Of a stretch of 64,000 nucleotides of DNA, positions 1 through 8,538 are shown in pieces. The notes beneath the pieces are model-generated. The model was not told where the DNA came from. It searched no databases and saw nothing but the letters and a program-made list of their open reading frames with translations. The stretch covers positions 186,001-250,000 of the forward strand of contig JAEBDY010000014.1 of assembly GCA_049997955.1 (NCBI GenBank), in the 5' to 3' direction. The position numbers were made by a program, and so were the translations under genes. This stretch comes from Umezawaea sp049997955 (GTDB taxonomy: Bacteria > Actinomycetota > Actinomycetes > Mycobacteriales > Pseudonocardiaceae). The first letter of the stretch is position 1; every line of letters begins with the position of its first letter.

Positions 1-1446
1 AGCGAGTTCGCCGAGCAGCACCTTCACCTCAGCTGCAGTGCCGTGGAAGAACTCCCGCCGAGGGTTCACCACGTTGACCCGCTTGTTCGCCAGCCGCTGG
101 TGCAGCGCGGTCTCGATGCCGACAGCGTCATCTAAGAAGAACAGGGCGTGCACGTCGTAACGGAAAGGCACCGACGCATCGCCGAGTTCGCGGACGCGGT
201 CTAGGGGGTCTAGGCGACGAGTCATGCCGACTTTGACCATGGAGTCGCCGAACGCGCCGATGTTGGAAATGACGTACACGTAGCCGGCGCGGATGTTCGC
301 CACCCGGTAGTCGACGTCCTCAATGGCGCGGTTGATGTCATCCAGCTTGTCCTGCAGTCGCTCCGCCGCGTCGGTGTCGCCCTTGTTCAAGAGCGCTTGG
401 TGGGCGTTGAGGTAGTGCTGTCGCTCCTTTTCCAGCCGAGCCTTCTCCCGTTCCATCTCCTGCTGGGCTTGGCGTTCCTCACGCAGGCGCTGCTTCTCCT
501 CGCGCTCGTGCTCCTTCTCCTCAGCGACCTTGGCGAGGTAGTCGGCGGTCAGCTCCAACTCCGAGATCCGCAGCTGGTGGTACGGGGCGGAGATGGCGAT
601 GTCCATGGTCTTGCCCAGCCGAGCGATGGTCGTCGCCACCTTCGTCAGCCGCTCGACAGCGGCGTCAAGCTTGTACGGCTTCAACGAGCGCACCAGGTTG
701 TCAGCCTCAGCGTTGTAGGCACGCAGCAGCAGCTTGGAAAAGTCCCGCACCATCGCGCGACCTTGGGGCAACGAGCCGTTGACCGTCCAGTTGGTGGTGG
801 CGGTAACCGCGCCGCCGTCCCTCTTCGTCGCGTCCTTGACCATGGCCTGCAGGCGTCCGAGCTCCCCACGGTAGGCCACAGCCTCGGTCAGCGGGTGACG
901 GTAGGTGTAGACACCCGCCTCCTGCAGCAATGCCTCCTCCTGCGTGACCACCACTTGCTGCTGCAGCGCGGCCAGCGAAGCGGCAGCCCCGGCACGCTGG
1001 GCGGTCAGCGTGCCGAGTTCCTGCTCGGCGCGCACACGTGCATCAGCAGTCTCTTGTGTCAGCGCTGCAGCGTGCTGGTCCCGCTCGACCTGCAGGTCGA
1101 CCCGCAACTGGGCAAGTTCCTCGCGGAGGTTCGCGGCTTGGGCCGTTAGATCGGCGACGGTCAGTGCGCCCAGGCGGTCCAGCTGCCCGCGCAGCGCGGC
1201 CACCTCAGTGGACAGCTCCCGGATCCGGCCCCGTGCACGGAAGATGGACACCTTCTCCTCTCCCTGAGCCGACTCAGCCGTCGTCGGTGGAGTCGGCTGT
1301 AATGGCGGTGTGGGGCGGTCCGCTACCCAAAAGTCCCAGCCATCCGGAGCAGGTCCCCAAGCCGGGTCCGGCTGCCAGCCCTCCGGCGGTACCCAGCCCT
1401 CTGGCGCGGATGGCCAGTTCGGTGGTGTCTGGAAACGCTGCACCAT
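1..1446 (-). CDS. DUF4041 / T5orf172 (GIY-YIG-like) protein, C-terminus cut off
   Basis: The frame stays open on the minus strand from an ATG at 1446 to the window edge, so the C-terminus is missing (482 codons visible). The N-terminal 40 residues hold repeated tryptophan/proline motifs (PPEGWQPDPAWGPAPDGW). A long coiled coil follows, then the DUF4041 region (FSKLLLRAYNAEADNLVRSL), a charged E/K/R/Q-rich helix, and a C-terminal T5orf172 domain (GYVYVISNIGAFGDSMVKVG, then MTRRLDPLDRVRELGDASVP and RREFFHG near the edge). T5orf172 is a GIY-YIG-related fold often found in phage and mobile-element proteins. The molecular role is unknown; nucleic-acid cleavage or binding is an inference. No operon partner is visible. 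The position downstream of a tRNA 3' end suggests acquisition with an integrated element. Confidence 0.85.
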   Translation of the reverse strand, partial: MVQRFQTPPNWPSAPEGWVPPEGWQPDPAWGPAPDGWDFWVADRPTPPLQPTPPTTAESAQGEEKVSIFRARGRIRELSTEVAALRGQLDRLGALTVADLTAQAANLREELAQLRVDLQVERDQHAAALTQETADARVRAEQELGTLTAQRAGAAASLAALQQQVVVTQEEALLQEAGVYTYRHPLTEAVAYRGELGRLQAMVKDATKRDGGAVTATTNWTVNGSLPQGRAMVRDFSKLLLRAYNAEADNLVRSLKPYKLDAAVERLTKVATTIARLGKTMDIAISAPYHQLRISELELTADYLAKVAEEKEHEREEKQRLREERQAQQEMEREKARLEKERQHYLNAHQALLNKGDTDAAERLQDKLDDINRAIEDVDYRVANIRAGYVYVISNIGAFGDSMVKVGMTRRLDPLDRVRELGDASVPFRYDVHALFFLDDAVGIETALHQRLANKRVNVVNPRREFFHGTAAEVKVLLGELA

Positions 1447-2152
1447 GTGAGCTCCCGTGATCGCGAAGTCGCTGGGGCCATCTTGCGGTACAGGATCGGT
1501 GCAGACATACCGGAGCAGGATTCATCCATTCGCTTGGGACGGACTGAGACCTGTTTCAGCATTGTCACCGGTCGTAAAGACACATGCCGCAAATCTGGGA
1601 TCTGTGAGGCCCGCCAGGCACTGTTCACAGCAAAAACGTGTCAATTCAGGAGTGGTTCAACCGAACTTCCGACCAAGATCAGGCCGTCACAGGTCCAAAA
1701 ACGACCAGTCGCAGTCAGATGCGACCGGACTAAACCAGCAGGTCAGCGGCCTAATGCCACGAGTCGCCCCAGGTCAGAATCACGCCTGGTCATAACACTC
1801 CCATAGGAAGACCGAACGATCGCCCGCATGTGCGGCCACGAGCGCACTACGTCCATCACCCAATCCCGTTCCGCAGTCAGAACCACGTGCCTGCGGGACG
1901 GCGGTACGTGGACCGCCAGTCCATGAACCGTGGCGACGTTTCGTTCACCGTCACTTGAGGTTCGTTCACGTCGGTTCACGCCAACGGGTGACATTTCGGC
2001 GCCGATGCGGCGAATCACCCATTCGGGGCGACCACATTTGAGCGCTGGTCAAAGTCTGGAGCGGCCCGCTCCTTCTTCGCTCCTTCTGCGGCGCTGTTGA
2101 TGTTGAAAATAGGGCCCGCAAGCGATCATGCGAAGATCGTTATTCACGCACG
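1447..2152. other. Gene-poor, less GC-rich intergenic stretch
   Basis: About 700 bp without a convincing gene. Open frames here have no ribosome binding site and no recognisable protein character. The composition is visibly less GC-rich than the rest of the window. It should contain the promoter of the DUF4041/T5orf172 gene, and it lies between that gene and the tRNA-Pro 3' end. The only structure seen is a cluster of short direct repeats at 1940-1979. Confidence 0.6.
1940..1979. repeat. Three short GTTCAC direct repeats
   Basis: TTCGTTCAC occurs at 1940 and 1961, and a related GGTTCACG ends at 1980. The GTTCAC cores start at 1943, 1964 and 1974, spaced 21 and 10 bp, about two turns and one turn of helix. 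This could be a regulator binding cluster. It may also be chance, and no cognate regulator is visible. Confidence 0.35.
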
Positions 2153-2195
2153 AAAAAGCCCGCTGACCTGGGCTGTTACCCAGAACCAGCGAGCT
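2153..2195 (-). terminator. Intrinsic terminator of tRNA-Pro
   Basis: Read on the minus strand, a stem made of AGC, CGCTG and CTGGG segments (with small bulges) and a 6-nt loop is followed by five Ts. It lies 12 nt past the 3' end of the tRNA gene, so it is a good Rho-independent terminator for it. Confidence 0.75.
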
Positions 2196-2206
2196 GATTC
2201 AGACCG

Positions 2207-2280
<74 letters not shown>

Positions 2281-2385
2281 GCCACACCCCTGTGTTCTGG
2301 GGTGCGGTGAAAGCTTAGCGTATGTCCGAACGGTCCCCGCACGGGCCCCCGCGTGTGTCGATCATGTGGGCTGGCCTGCGGAAAT

Positions 2386-2415
2386 AGCAGGAGCCCGCCG
2401 TGGCGGGCTCCTGCT
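2386..2415. terminator. GC-rich perfect hairpin, likely terminator of the two-component operon
   Basis: A perfect 13-bp stem (AGCAGGAGCCCGC with its complement) and a 4-nt loop lies 46 bp downstream of the histidine kinase stop codon and upstream of tRNA-Pro. It has no T tract, but such hairpins commonly end actinobacterial transcripts and can act in either direction. Confidence 0.6.
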
Positions 2416-2461
2416 CCCCTCGGTCCCGATCGGCCCCCCGACAGTCGATCGACATCCGCAA

Positions 2462-3601
2462 CTATGCGTTCGCGGGATCTCGTGCACTACCGCCACAAGT
2501 CGAGTCTTTTTGGTCAACTTTCGTCCTACCCGTCGGTAGGGTCGCCTCGACCGCGAAGCCGCCGTCTGGGCGCGAGCTGGCGGTGAAGGTGCCGCCCAGC
2601 AGGGTTACTCGTTCTGAGAGGCCGTGCAGGCCTGTGCCGTCGTGGGTCGTGCGAGTCGTGTGGTGGGGTGGGGCGGCGTTGGTGATGGAGACGTGTACTG
2701 CGCCTGCGTGCTTGGTCAGGCGGACCTGCACGGGGGCGCCTGGGGCGTGTTTGGTGATGTTCGTGAGGGCTTCCTGGACCACGCGGTAGACGGCGCGGCC
2801 CACGGCTGGGGTCGGGGTTGTGGTGGTCTGGTCGTCGTAGTCGACCGGTAGGCCTGCCGCTCTGGCGCGGTCCACCAGCCGGGGCAGGTCGGCGTAGCCC
2901 TCCGCCGGTTCGCGCGGTGCGTTGAGCAGGCCCAGGGCCGCTCGCATCTCCGCGAGGGTTTCCTTCGCCAGTTCGCGTACGCGCAAGGCCGTGTCCCTGG
3001 TGCGGTCCTCCGCGGTGGTGGCGGCCAGGGCCGCTGACTCGACCGCGATGAGGGTGGCGTGGTGACCCACGGCGTCGTGGATCTCCCTGGCTATCCTCGC
3101 TCGTTCCGACGCCCTGGCCGTGGCCTCGCGGGCCTCCAGTTCGGCTTCGCGGGCACGACCGGTTTCGGCGAGGCTGGTGGTGAGGTCGTGCCTGGCGGTG
3201 ATGAGGGCGCCGATGGCGGTCGGGGCGGCTGACATGAAGAACGTGTAGGCCAGCGTGAGGACGACCTGGTTGACGGGCAACTGCTCGTTGAGCACGACGA
3301 ACGCGGCGGGGACGAGGCTGCCGAGCAGGACGCAGGTCAGGACTGTTCGCAGGGAACGGGTCCGGCGGCCGGTGCGGTAGAACGCCACCACGGCCGGGGG
3401 CCAGCCCAGGCCGCCGCACAGCGCGGGGACGCACAGGACCGCGGCCAGCCAGGGCCACCTGTGGCGCAGCGGGAGGGCCAGGCAGGCGGCCAGCGCTGCG
3501 GGGACGGACCACGGGAGCGGGTAGGTGCCCGCCATGAGGACCATGCCCGCTGGGACGCCGACCACCAGCGGCTCCAGCGCCAGGCGGCGAGGGGTCACCA
3601 C
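2462..3601 (-). CDS. Sensor histidine kinase, NarL-type two-component system
   Basis: A 379-residue membrane sensor kinase. The N-terminal ~130 residues are hydrophobic and should form several transmembrane helices. A coiled linker (about 150-168) leads to the HisKA_3 dimerisation and phosphoacceptor motif ARIAREIHDAVGHH, with His175 the likely phosphorylation site. A HATPase_c domain follows (VVQEALTNITKHA, DGTGLHGLSERV). The stimulus is unknown. It overlaps the upstream response-regulator gene: two tandem GTG codons (3601 and 3598) precede and overlap the TGA of that gene, so either may be the start and translation is probably coupled. It is the last gene of the pair and is followed by a strong hairpin at 2386-2415. 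Confidence 0.9.
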   Translation of the reverse strand: MVTPRRLALEPLVVGVPAGMVLMAGTYPLPWSVPAALAACLALPLRHRWPWLAAVLCVPALCGGLGWPPAVVAFYRTGRRTRSLRTVLTCVLLGSLVPAAFVVLNEQLPVNQVVLTLAYTFFMSAAPTAIGALITARHDLTTSLAETGRAREAELEAREATARASERARIAREIHDAVGHHATLIAVESAALAATTAEDRTRDTALRVRELAKETLAEMRAALGLLNAPREPAEGYADLPRLVDRARAAGLPVDYDDQTTTTPTPAVGRAVYRVVQEALTNITKHAPGAPVQVRLTKHAGAVHVSITNAAPPHHTTRTTHDGTGLHGLSERVTLLGGTFTASSRPDGGFAVEATLPTGRTKVDQKDSTCGGSARDPANA

Positions 3602-4239
3602 GAGATGCCGTTCGCCCGTTGGGCCACCAGGGCCGCCTGGACGCGGTTCTCCACGCCCAGCTTGGTGAGGAGGGTGGAGACGTAGCTCTTCACCGTGGCC
3701 TCGGTGAGGCCGAGGTTGGCGGCGATGGCGGCGTTGGGCTGCCCGTCGGCCAGCAGGGCCAGCACCTGGCGCTCACGGCCGGTTAGGCCCGCCACCTGGT
3801 GGTTCTCGCGCAGGCCCGAGGCGCGCAGGCGGGGCAGCAGGCGGGCGGTGATCCTGGGGTCCAGCACGGCGCCGCCCGCGGCGAGGTCCAGCACAGCGCG
3901 GACCAGGGCGTCCGGTTCGGCGTCCTTGAGCAGGAAGCCCTGGGCGCCGAGGTCGAGGGCCGTGGCGACGTAGTCGTCCAGGTCGAACGTGGTCAGCACC
4001 GCCACCACGGGCGGGTCGGGGAGGTCGCGGAGCCTGCGCAGCGCCTCCAGGCCGTCGACGCCGGACATCTGGACGTCGACGAGCACCACGTCCGGGTGAA
4101 TTCGGGCGACCACGTCCACCACCTCGGCGCCGTCCGACGCCTCGGCCACCACCCGGATGCGGTCGTCGGTCTCCAGCAGGACCCTGAGCCCTCGCCTGAG
4201 CAGGGGCTCGTCGTCCGCCAGCACCACTCGCACCACCAC
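3595..4239 (-). CDS. NarL/FixJ-family response regulator
   Basis: 214 residues. The N-terminal receiver domain shows the acidic pair near residues 9-11 (ADDEP), phosphoacceptor Asp55 (VVLVDVQMSG), a conserved Thr in VLTTFD and Lys in FLLKDAEPD. The C-terminal LuxR-type helix-turn-helix (LTGRERQVLALLADGQ, then TVKSYVSTLLTKLGVENR) binds DNA. It should be phosphorylated by the kinase encoded immediately downstream, whose start overlaps this stop. Several in-frame GTG codons cluster at the N-terminus, so the exact start could lie a few codons later. Targets are unknown. The gene starts 44 bp after der on the same strand, so some read-through from the der operon is possible. Confidence 0.92.
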   Translation of the reverse strand: MVVRVVLADDEPLLRRGLRVLLETDDRIRVVAEASDGAEVVDVVARIHPDVVLVDVQMSGVDGLEALRRLRDLPDPPVVAVLTTFDLDDYVATALDLGAQGFLLKDAEPDALVRAVLDLAAGGAVLDPRITARLLPRLRASGLRENHQVAGLTGRERQVLALLADGQPNAAIAANLGLTEATVKSYVSTLLTKLGVENRVQAALVAQRANGISW

Positions 4240-4283
4240 GTCGCCCAGGAGACCTCATTCGGCCGCCTGGAGCAACCGGTCTG

Positions 4284-5732
4284 CTACTTCTTGCCGCCCT
4301 TGCCACCGCGCTTGTCGCCGGGCTTGCCGCTGAAGCCGCGCTTCTCCCGAACGCGCACGGAGACGCGGACGGGGCTGCCGACGAAGCCGAACTCCTCGCG
4401 GAGCTTGCGCTCGATGAACCTGCGGTAGCCCGCCTCCAGGAAGCCGGAGGTGAACAGCACGAACGTCGGCGGCCGGGTCGAGGCCTGCGTCGCGAACAGG
4501 ACCTTCGGCTGCTTGCCGCTGCGCACCGGCGGCGGGGTGGCGGCGATGAGGGCCGTCAGCCACGAGTTGAGCTTGCCGGTGGGCACGCGGGTGTCCCACG
4601 ACGCCAGCGCGGTGCGCAGGGCCGGGGCCAGCTTGCGGACGGCGCGGCCGGTGAGCGCGGAGATGTTGACCGTCTCCGCCCACGGCACGCGCACGAGCCC
4701 GCGTTCCAGTTCGCGGACCATCTCCTTGCGGCGGTCCTCGCCCACGAGGTCCCACTTGTTCATGGCCAGCACGATGCCCTTGCCGGACTCGACGGCCATG
4801 GTGAGCACGCGCAGGTCCTGCTCGCTGATCGGCTCGCTCGCGTCGAGCAGCACGATCGCGACCTCGGCCGAGTCGATCGCGGCCTTGGTGCGCAGCGACG
4901 CGTAGTACTCGGCGCCGCTGGCGAAGTTCACGCGCTTGCGCAGACCGGCGGTGTCGACGAAGCGCCACACCTCGTCGTCCAGTTCGACCATGGAGTCGAC
5001 CGGGTCGACGGTGGTGCCCGCGACCGCGTCGACGACCGAGCGGTTCTCGCCGGTCAGGCGGTTGAGCAGGCTGGACTTTCCGACGTTCGGCTTGCCGACC
5101 AGTGCGACGCGGCGGGGGCCGGCGACGGGGTTGAAGTCGTCGCGCGGGGACTCCGGCAGGGCGTTCAGGATCTCGTCGAGCAGGTCGCCGGAGCCGCGGC
5201 CGTGCAGACCGCTGACCGGCCACGGCTCGCCGAGGCCCAGCGACCAGAGCGACGCCGTCTCGGCCATGAGCCGCTCGTCGTCGACCTTGTTCGCGACCAG
5301 CAGCACCGGCCGCTTCGAGCGGCGCAGGATCTTGGCCACGGCCTCCTCGGTGCTGGTCGCGCCGACGGTCGCGTCCACGACCAGCAGGATGACGTCCGCG
5401 GCCTCCATGGCCAGTTCGGCCTGCGCGGCCACGGCGCCCTGCAGGCCGGTCGCGTCCGGCTCCCAGCCGCCGGTGTCCACGACGGTGAACTTGCGGCCGT
5501 TCCACAGCGCGTCGTAGGCGATGCGGTCGCGCGTCACGCCGGGCACGTCCTGCACGACCGCCTCGCGGCGGCCGATGATGCGGTTCACCAGGGTCGACTT
5601 GCCCACGTTCGGGCGCCCGACCACGGCGAGCGTCGGCTGCGGGAGAGCCGCCTCCTCGCCGTCCTCGCCACCGTCACCGTCGAAGCCCGACCAGTCGGAC
5701 TCGTCCGTCCACGTGCCGTCCAAGTCCGTCAC
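4284..5732 (-). CDS. der: Ribosome-associated GTPase Der (EngA)
   Basis: An essential double GTPase acting in assembly of the 50S ribosomal subunit. Two tandem Era-like G domains are visible: the first with GRPNVGKS at residues 39-46, DTGG and NKVD; the second with GKPNVGKS at 213-220, DTAG and NKWD. A C-terminal KH-like domain and a basic tail rich in Gly and Lys follow. At 482 residues it has the expected length, with an acidic N-terminal extension typical of actinobacteria. Its ATG overlaps the stop of the upstream PlsC-like gene by four bases (ATGA), in the conserved order cmk - acyltransferase - der, so translation is probably coupled. Confidence 0.97.
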   Translation of the reverse strand: MTDLDGTWTDESDWSGFDGDGGEDGEEAALPQPTLAVVGRPNVGKSTLVNRIIGRREAVVQDVPGVTRDRIAYDALWNGRKFTVVDTGGWEPDATGLQGAVAAQAELAMEAADVILLVVDATVGATSTEEAVAKILRRSKRPVLLVANKVDDERLMAETASLWSLGLGEPWPVSGLHGRGSGDLLDEILNALPESPRDDFNPVAGPRRVALVGKPNVGKSSLLNRLTGENRSVVDAVAGTTVDPVDSMVELDDEVWRFVDTAGLRKRVNFASGAEYYASLRTKAAIDSAEVAIVLLDASEPISEQDLRVLTMAVESGKGIVLAMNKWDLVGEDRRKEMVRELERGLVRVPWAETVNISALTGRAVRKLAPALRTALASWDTRVPTGKLNSWLTALIAATPPPVRSGKQPKVLFATQASTRPPTFVLFTSGFLEAGYRRFIERKLREEFGFVGSPVRVSVRVREKRGFSGKPGDKRGGKGGKK

Positions 5733-6121
5733 TTTGCTTCTCCACTCACACTTCTGTTGCGAAAAAAGTCCAGTTCGGCCACGAGCGCGGCCACGTGGTC
5801 GCGCCCCTGGCGGGTGGCGACGTCGAGCGCCTGTTTTCCCTTCCCAGGGGGCAGCTCGAACGGCACGTCGACCACGGGTGGGAACCAGCCCAGCGGCCCC
5901 GCGACCATCTCCTGCTCGACCCGGAACACCACCCGGCGCGGCAGCGCGCCGAAGACCAGCGGCCCGTCCGAGGTCGAGCTGTGGTCGGCCACGATCGCGA
6001 CCACACCCGCCAACGGTACGTGCTCACCGCCGCGAACCCCCAACCGGAACGGCGGCGGGCACGTCCGGCGGCCGAAGTCCGTCCACCCCGCCGACGCCCC
6101 GTCGGGGAGTTGTCCGGTCAC
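5729..6121 (-). CDS. PlsC-like acyltransferase remnant with internal in-frame deletion
   Basis: 130 residues. In actinobacteria a 1-acyl-glycerol-3-phosphate acyltransferase of roughly 220 residues commonly sits between cmk and der, and this gene has that place with ATGA overlaps on both sides. The start keeps the catalytic HX4D block (VADHSSTSDGPLVFGALPRR, then EQEMVAGPLGWF). From there the protein jumps directly to the family's usual C-terminal segment (VPFELPPGKGKQALDVATRQ, then LVAEL). The middle third, including the FPEGTR block that binds the glycerol phosphate and the later strands, is absent, with no frameshift hiding it. It is probably catalytically inactive yet kept open and coupled. 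The family assignment rests on short motifs and gene order. Confidence 0.65.
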   Translation of the reverse strand: MTGQLPDGASAGWTDFGRRTCPPPFRLGVRGGEHVPLAGVVAIVADHSSTSDGPLVFGALPRRVVFRVEQEMVAGPLGWFPPVVDVPFELPPGKGKQALDVATRQGRDHVAALVAELDFFRNRSVSGEAK

Positions 6122-6828
6122 CTGGTCACCCGATCCGCCACCCGGAGGTCGCGCTGGTCGACCAGGTCGAGCAGCGCGGTCACGGTGCCCGCGAGGTCCA
6201 GCGACGTCGTGTCGACCTCGACCGCGTCCTCCGCTGCCCGCAGCGGCGACACGGCGCGCGTCGAGTCGTAGTTGTCGCGCCGCTGGACGTCCGCCAGCGT
6301 CGCGTCCATCGTGGACGGTCGCCCGGCGGCGGTGTCCTGCCTGCTGCGGCGCTGTGCGCGCGCTTCGGCGGACGCCGTCAGGTACACCTTCAGCTCGGCG
6401 TCGGGCGCGACGACGGTGCCGATGTCGCGGCCCTCCACGACGATGCCGTCGGCCTCGGAGATGATCCGGCGCTGCTCGGCGACCAGCAGTTCGCGGACCT
6501 CGCGCACGGCGGACACCGGCGACACCGCGAGCGTCACGTCCGCGCCGCGGATCTCCGCGCCGACGTCCTGGCCGTCCAGCGTCGTGGTCGCCCGCGACGG
6601 GTCGGTGCCGAGCACCAGCCGGGACGAGCGGGCGACCGAGATCACCCGCTCGGTGTCGAGCGGGTCGACTCCGGCGCGCAGCACCGCGAGCGTCACGGCG
6701 CGGTACATCGCGCCGGTGTCCAGGTACCGGGCGCCCAGGATGGCCGCCAACCGGCGGGCCACGGAGGACTTGCCGGTGCCGGAAGGCCCGTCGAGGGCCA
6801 CCACGCCACGCAGCTCACCTTGTCCCAC
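6118..6828 (-). CDS. cmk: Cytidylate kinase
   Basis: Phosphorylates CMP and dCMP with ATP, in the cytoplasm. The protein opens with VVALDGPSGTGKSSVARRLA (P-loop GPSGTGKS), followed by the CMP-kinase signature ARYLDTGAMYRA, the (V/I)EGRDIGT motif and the LID-like RRSRQD segment. I chose the GTG at 6828 (236 residues) because AGGAGG lies 9 nt upstream of it; a longer frame reaches 6954 but has a non-homologous leader. The stop overlaps the ATG of the PlsC-like gene by four bases, so cmk heads a coupled cmk - plsC-like - der operon. Confidence 0.95.
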   Translation of the reverse strand: MGQGELRGVVALDGPSGTGKSSVARRLAAILGARYLDTGAMYRAVTLAVLRAGVDPLDTERVISVARSSRLVLGTDPSRATTTLDGQDVGAEIRGADVTLAVSPVSAVREVRELLVAEQRRIISEADGIVVEGRDIGTVVAPDAELKVYLTASAEARAQRRSRQDTAAGRPSTMDATLADVQRRDNYDSTRAVSPLRAAEDAVEVDTTSLDLAGTVTALLDLVDQRDLRVADRVTR

Positions 6829-6950
6829 CGCGACTTCCTCCTGATGTCGATGACGCGGGCTGCTGTGTTCCGGTGCCCGCACCCTCCCATTGTGCCCGGT
6901 GTGGGGCGTCACGCCCGCACCAGGCGTGGTTGGGACGCCCCGGCCCGCCG

Positions 6951-7316
6951 TCACTGCTGCTTCAGGTCGGTGCGCAGGCCCGCCGCGCCCCGCAGGTAGA
7001 CGTGCTTCACGTCGGCCCGCGGCAGGTCCGTGTCCACGTGCGCCATCAGCCGGATGACCCTCGGCATCGCGCCGGGCACGGCCATCTCGGTCGCCGACAG
7101 CAGCGGGACGTCGGCCAGCCCCGCCTGCCGCGCCGCGTACGCGGGGAACTCCGACACGACGTCCGGTGTCGCCGTGAGGATCACGCTGATGACCTCGTCG
7201 CTGGTGAGACCGTTGCGCGTCAACACCTCCCGGACCAGTTCGGCTGTCGCCTCCAGCACCTGGTCGCGGTCGTCCGCGTCGATCTGGGTCGCACCGCGAA
7301 TCGCTCGTACCGCCAT
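6951..7316 (-). CDS. aroH: Chorismate mutase, AroH class
   Basis: 121 residues. A monofunctional AroH-type (trimeric) chorismate mutase that converts chorismate to prephenate for phenylalanine and tyrosine synthesis. Family features in order: RAIRGATQID at the N-terminus, SVILTATPDVVSEFPAYAAR, VPLLSATEMAVPGAMPRVIR, and the C-terminal HVYLRGAAGLRTDL. Length is typical. It lies about 120 bp upstream of cmk on the same strand and 15 bp after the DUF1015 gene, so it is probably co-transcribed with the latter. No feedback or regulatory domain is present. Confidence 0.95.
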   Translation of the reverse strand: MAVRAIRGATQIDADDRDQVLEATAELVREVLTRNGLTSDEVISVILTATPDVVSEFPAYAARQAGLADVPLLSATEMAVPGAMPRVIRLMAHVDTDLPRADVKHVYLRGAAGLRTDLKQQ

Positions 7317-7331
7317 TCGGTGGACTCTAGG

Positions 7332-8480
7332 TCAGGACAGGTCGGCGAGCAGCAGACCGCTGCGCGGTTTCGGGGTGAAGTAGGTGCTCTTGCGCGGCAT
7401 CCGCTCCCCCGCCGCGTGCACCTCCAGCACGTCGGCGAGCGGCACGGGCGCCACCAGCAGCACCGCGTCGGCCGCGACCGAGCGCCACCGCTCGTCGATC
7501 ACCGGACGCACCTGCGGCGACTCGGGGTCCAGCCCCAGGGCCTTCTCCAGCATCAGCGACTCCACGGCGGCGTGGTCGACGCCCGGCGCGGGCAGTTCGA
7601 CGCGCAGCACCCGGTCCGGGCACACCACCACGACCACGCCGGGCTCCGGCGGCCGGGCGGCGGGCAGGTCGTCCACGCGCAGCCCGACCGCGCGCCACGC
7701 CGCGGCCAGGTCGTCGGCGGACAGGCCGGTGTCCACGAGGGCGCGGTGGATCGGCCCGATCCGCAGCGCGGGCCCGGCGGTGACCAGCGCGAGCAGTCCG
7801 CTCAGCCCGGCGGCGGCCGCGGCGGCGACCCGGTGGTTGCCGTCGGCGACCAGCAGCGGGTGCGCGCCCGCGACGTCGAGGAGGGTGTCCTGCGACTCAC
7901 CGGGTCCGACGAGCCACACCCGGTGCCGGCGGCCGCCCGAGTCGACCAGCGACACGGCGGGCTCGTGGCCGAACTCGGCGTCGAGCAGCGCGGTCAGCTC
8001 GTCGCGCGGGGCGACCGGCACGAGCATCGCGGCGCTGGTGGCGACGCCGAGCCCGGCGAGCACGCGGGCGCGTTCGGCCACGACCTCCGGGTACACCTGC
8101 TCGCTGTGCCGCACCCGGTTGATCCCGTCGGCGTCGACCGCGGCCGGGTCGACCACGCAGAGCAGGCCGCACGCCGTCCCGTCCGGACCGTCCACCCAGT
8201 ACGGGGCGACGACGTCGGCCACCGGCCGGTACGACTGGCGCAGCAGCTCCGCCAGCGCCGCCCGCGCGACCGGCAGCGACTCGACCAACCCGGTCCCCGC
8301 GGCCAGCGCGGCGGGCGTGCGGTGCGGGTGCTGCACGGCGAGCAGGGTGCCCCGCCCGGCGCCGGGGACCGCGAGGGCGCGGACCACGCGGTCCGGTTCC
8401 GCGAACTCGTCCACGTCCGGACCGGGCACGCGGTCGCGCACGACCCATCCACGCCGCACCGGCTGAAGCCATCCCGTCAT
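7332..8480 (-). CDS. DUF1015 family protein
   Basis: 382 residues from the ATG at 8480. A longer frame reaching 8624 would run into the divergent gene at 8539 and is rejected. Features of the family are the early segment with PHRTPAALAAGTGLVESLPV, the VRHSEQVYPEVVAER motif and the HPLLVADGNHRVAAAAAAG motif, which resembles the conserved DGHHR signature. The C-terminal half contains KALGLDPESPQVRPVIDERW. The biochemical role of the family is not established. The gene leads a probable minus-strand unit with aroH and is divergent (58 bp) from the antiporter pair. Confidence 0.8.
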   Translation of the reverse strand: MTGWLQPVRRGWVVRDRVPGPDVDEFAEPDRVVRALAVPGAGRGTLLAVQHPHRTPAALAAGTGLVESLPVARAALAELLRQSYRPVADVVAPYWVDGPDGTACGLLCVVDPAAVDADGINRVRHSEQVYPEVVAERARVLAGLGVATSAAMLVPVAPRDELTALLDAEFGHEPAVSLVDSGGRRHRVWLVGPGESQDTLLDVAGAHPLLVADGNHRVAAAAAAGLSGLLALVTAGPALRIGPIHRALVDTGLSADDLAAAWRAVGLRVDDLPAARPPEPGVVVVVCPDRVLRVELPAPGVDHAAVESLMLEKALGLDPESPQVRPVIDERWRSVAADAVLLVAPVPLADVLEVHAAGERMPRKSTYFTPKPRSGLLLADLS

Positions 8481-8538
8481 CCCGGCACCGTACTGCGGCA
8501 GGCGTTCCCGTTTTCGAACGTGAAGTAGGCTTTGAACC

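Noticed and set aside
1743..2018. 91-codon minus-strand frame in the gap before tRNA-Pro
   Set aside because: No ribosome binding site, no recognisable fold, and it spans the direct-repeat cluster. It was not annotated.
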